A stretch of DNA of 64,000 bases from positions 43,878,054 through 43,942,053 of the forward strand of contig NC_090172.1 of assembly GCF_024679245.1 (NCBI RefSeq), given 5' to 3'. Positions 61,946 to 64,000 of the stretch are shown here, in pieces. The notes under the pieces are model-generated. The model saw nothing but the letters and a program-made list of their open reading frames with translations, had not been told where the DNA came from and did not search any database. Numbering within the stretch: the first letter of the stretch is position 1; each line of letters starts with the position of its first letter. The stretch is from Pseudorasbora parva. Its lineage: Eukaryota > Chordata > Actinopteri > Cypriniformes > Gobionidae. A program made the translations under genes and the position numbers.

Positions 61946-63635
61946 TCAAGCCAGGCCCACCATAGAAGTACTGAGATCCCACAGTCGTTGGGCTGCAGCA
62001 TCATCCCTACCCTGAGGAGCCGCCTCTTTGGGTGCACAATCACTGCAACATGACCAAAACAGAGCAATAAATAACAGCACGAAATTAGCATAATCAAAAG
62101 ACAATGCTCAAACAACTCTGTGTGAATAAAAGTTTTAGAACAGTATGGAACATTTTCCATTTTGACCTTTTTAAAATGAAGACATTCATTGTAAAACTTC
62201 AACACTTGTTCTGCAGAAATTATTTCTAATTACTTTTTAATTCTAAATTGGTGCTAGTCTTTGATATCTTGTGAGAGGTTACACACATGCAACCTTGTTT
62301 TGTGTTGTAACACTTTAGAAAGGTCGTTTACACCTCCATGCATGCCTTGATGAGCAAAATCGTACTAAATTGCAGCTAACACATGTGACAGAAAAAGCTG
62401 ACCTGTAGTATAGGCCACTGGTATTTTGCAGACTCTCATCCACAGCACAATAGATGGTGGTCTGTGAACCCTGCCAAGGTGTTTTGACAAAGAAAATAAT
62501 TGGCAAGAGCAAAAGCTTCTTCCAAAGAGGCAGCACGGCTAAAAAGTGTCGGCCGAGTTCAGTACGGATCACCCCAGGATGCAGAGAGTAAGTTGTCACT
62601 CCTGTGCCTGAAATATATACGGGGAAGTGTTTGGAAGCAGCATGATTGAGAGTGACACTGTGATGTTTCAATTCAATAAGGGATATATAGCTTACCTTTC
62701 AACCTGGCAGCTAGTTCACGGGTAAACAGAACATTGGCCAGCTTGCTCTGTCTATAGCTTTTTTGTGGCTCATAGTCTTTCTCCAGGTTTATATCATCAA
62801 AATAAATCTCACCTATCCAACAGAAAATAATTTGAAATTGAACGAGTTACATGCCTAAATAAAGGACGTGTCAAATAAACACCTTAAATACATTGACACT
62901 CTAATACATTAAAATAAAAATGATTGTATGTTGGAAAATTATACCATCAATGTACACTGCCCAACAATGGTAAAATACAATTACTTTACATTATCAAAAC
63001 TGAACATCTTGTCAGGAATTTGGATAAGGACTTTAATCACATAATATATAATTTAGAGCAGGTTTTGTTAGGCTTAATTCAGTTAAGGACAGATGTGATC
63101 CCACACCTTTCTCATGGGCCAAGCTAGACACATTGACAACACGGCTAGGTGTTGATTTCTTCAACAAGTCCAGAAGTAAGTTGGTAAGCAGGAAATGGCC
63201 CAGGTGGTTCACCCCAAACTGCATCTCAAAGCCATCTTTTGTCTGCCACTGTGGGCACATCATTATCCCTGTTGGCAGGAAAAAAGAAATAAATGCATAC
63301 ATACATACATAAACAAATAAACTGTTTAATTTGCTGACAGAGAAAACCCTGTAATCTGTTGCCAAAAAAACAAAACAAATAAAACACTTTGTTACTACAT
63401 CAACCTTGTGATTATGCATTATAATCTGCCTGACATTCCTTACCAGCGTTATTAATGAGAATATCCAATCTCTCCTCATTCTGCTGTACATCTTTGGCTA
63501 GAGCTCGGACGGACTGCAAGGAGGCCAGATCCAGCCTCTTTACAACCACATTGCCATTTCCACTCCTCTTCCTGATCTCATCCGCTGCTTTGTTGGCTCT
63601 GCCCATGTCTCTGCACGCCAGAATCACTCTTGCAC
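61946..63635 (-). CDS. Retinol dehydrogenase 12-like short-chain dehydrogenase, C-terminal five exons
   Basis: NADP(H)-dependent oxidoreductase of the RDH11/12/13/14 type, expected to act on retinal or similar aldehydes at the endoplasmic reticulum (family knowledge). Exons in transcript order: 63444-63635, 63107-63268, 62696-62812, 62403-62607, 61946-62042; all joins are in frame with AG/GT. Visible motifs: [17 protein letters not shown] at the first join, [25 protein letters not shown] (catalytic serine), YRQSK (catalytic Tyr-x-x-x-Lys) and [13 protein letters not shown]. It ends MVGLA before a TGA at 61946-61948. 256 residues are in the window. The first exon or exons, with the TGxxxGxG cofactor motif, lie beyond 64000. 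Could be rdh12l or a close paralogue; I cannot separate them. Confidence 0.88.
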
Positions 63636-64000
63636 CTGAACAATGGAGGTTTATAAACAGTCACTATTGTGACAACGCAATGATTTTCTCCAAACATCAA
63701 GCCTTCAACAAATACAACAGTACAAAACTATTATGCACTCTCTTGCTGACCTCAGAAGCATGTTATTAGCCTCGGAATGACAAACTGGGCTATGTTAGTG
63801 TAGTTTCATAAGTGATGGATTGCTTAATTAAACCAGTTTTATCTCTCCCCGTGAATTTATCCTTTTCATACCCATCACATATAACATCAAGGAGGGTACT
63901 AAATGTCGATAAGTATAAATATCAACCAAATTAATCAGATAGAGCCTCCATCAATCATTTAACCAGCCTGTTTATGATTTCCATCTGCACTGTTATTAGG
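63636..64000 (-). other. Intron of the RDH-like gene, runs off the window
   Basis: The exon at 63444-63635 opens with a split glycine codon after a TTGTTCAG acceptor, so an upstream exon is required. None of the expected sequence (ITGANTGIG) is visible up to 64000. Confidence 0.7.

Overview
This window is vertebrate nuclear DNA from a teleost, very probably a cyprinid (carp/minnow/danio group). It is AT-rich, has long introns with GT-AG splice sites, many CA/TA/CT microsatellites, and a dense load of cyprinid-type DNA transposons (Tc1-like, hAT, Kolobok/TTAA-type, Harbinger-type MITEs, foldback repeats). Species was judged from gene and repeat resemblance only; no database search was possible.

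Four protein-coding genes can be built exon by exon. (1) sema4b, minus strand: 14 coding exons from 15454 down to 3552 (849 residues by my joins), with a likely 5'UTR exon near 21153-21300. It encodes a transmembrane class 4 semaphorin with signal peptide, Sema, PSI, Ig-like, membrane span and a PDZ-ligand C-terminus. (2) znf710, plus strand: coding exons 40374/40416-43689, eleven C2H2 fingers, with a candidate upstream coding exon at 37963-38008 and a candidate first exon near 30100-30304. (3) wdr76, minus strand: 15 coding exons from 52720 down to 45024 (551 residues), a WD40 protein. (4) An RDH12-like short-chain dehydrogenase, minus strand: the last five exons (63635 down to 61946); its NAD(P)-binding first part lies beyond the right edge.

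Layout: sema4b and znf710 are divergent, separated by about 9 kb holding a 3.3 kb foldback element. znf710 and wdr76 converge with stop codons about 1.3 kb apart, and wdr76 and the dehydrogenase run in tandem with about 9 kb of apparently non-coding DNA between them. SEMA4B and ZNF710 are also near neighbours on human 15q26.1, where IDH2 lies between them; no idh2 is seen here. The four genes do not form a shared pathway.

The rest is introns, UTRs and repeats. The most unusual structures are a TA-flanked foldback element whose roughly 850-900 bp arms each carry a 29-bp minisatellite (21471-24733); a Tc1-like element containing both a TTA-flanked MITE and an inverted 125-bp copy of nearby intron sequence; a TTAA-flanked element with a THAP ORF and an opposing ORF; and an in-frame upstream start exon for znf710. 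I found no new gene system that I could defend.
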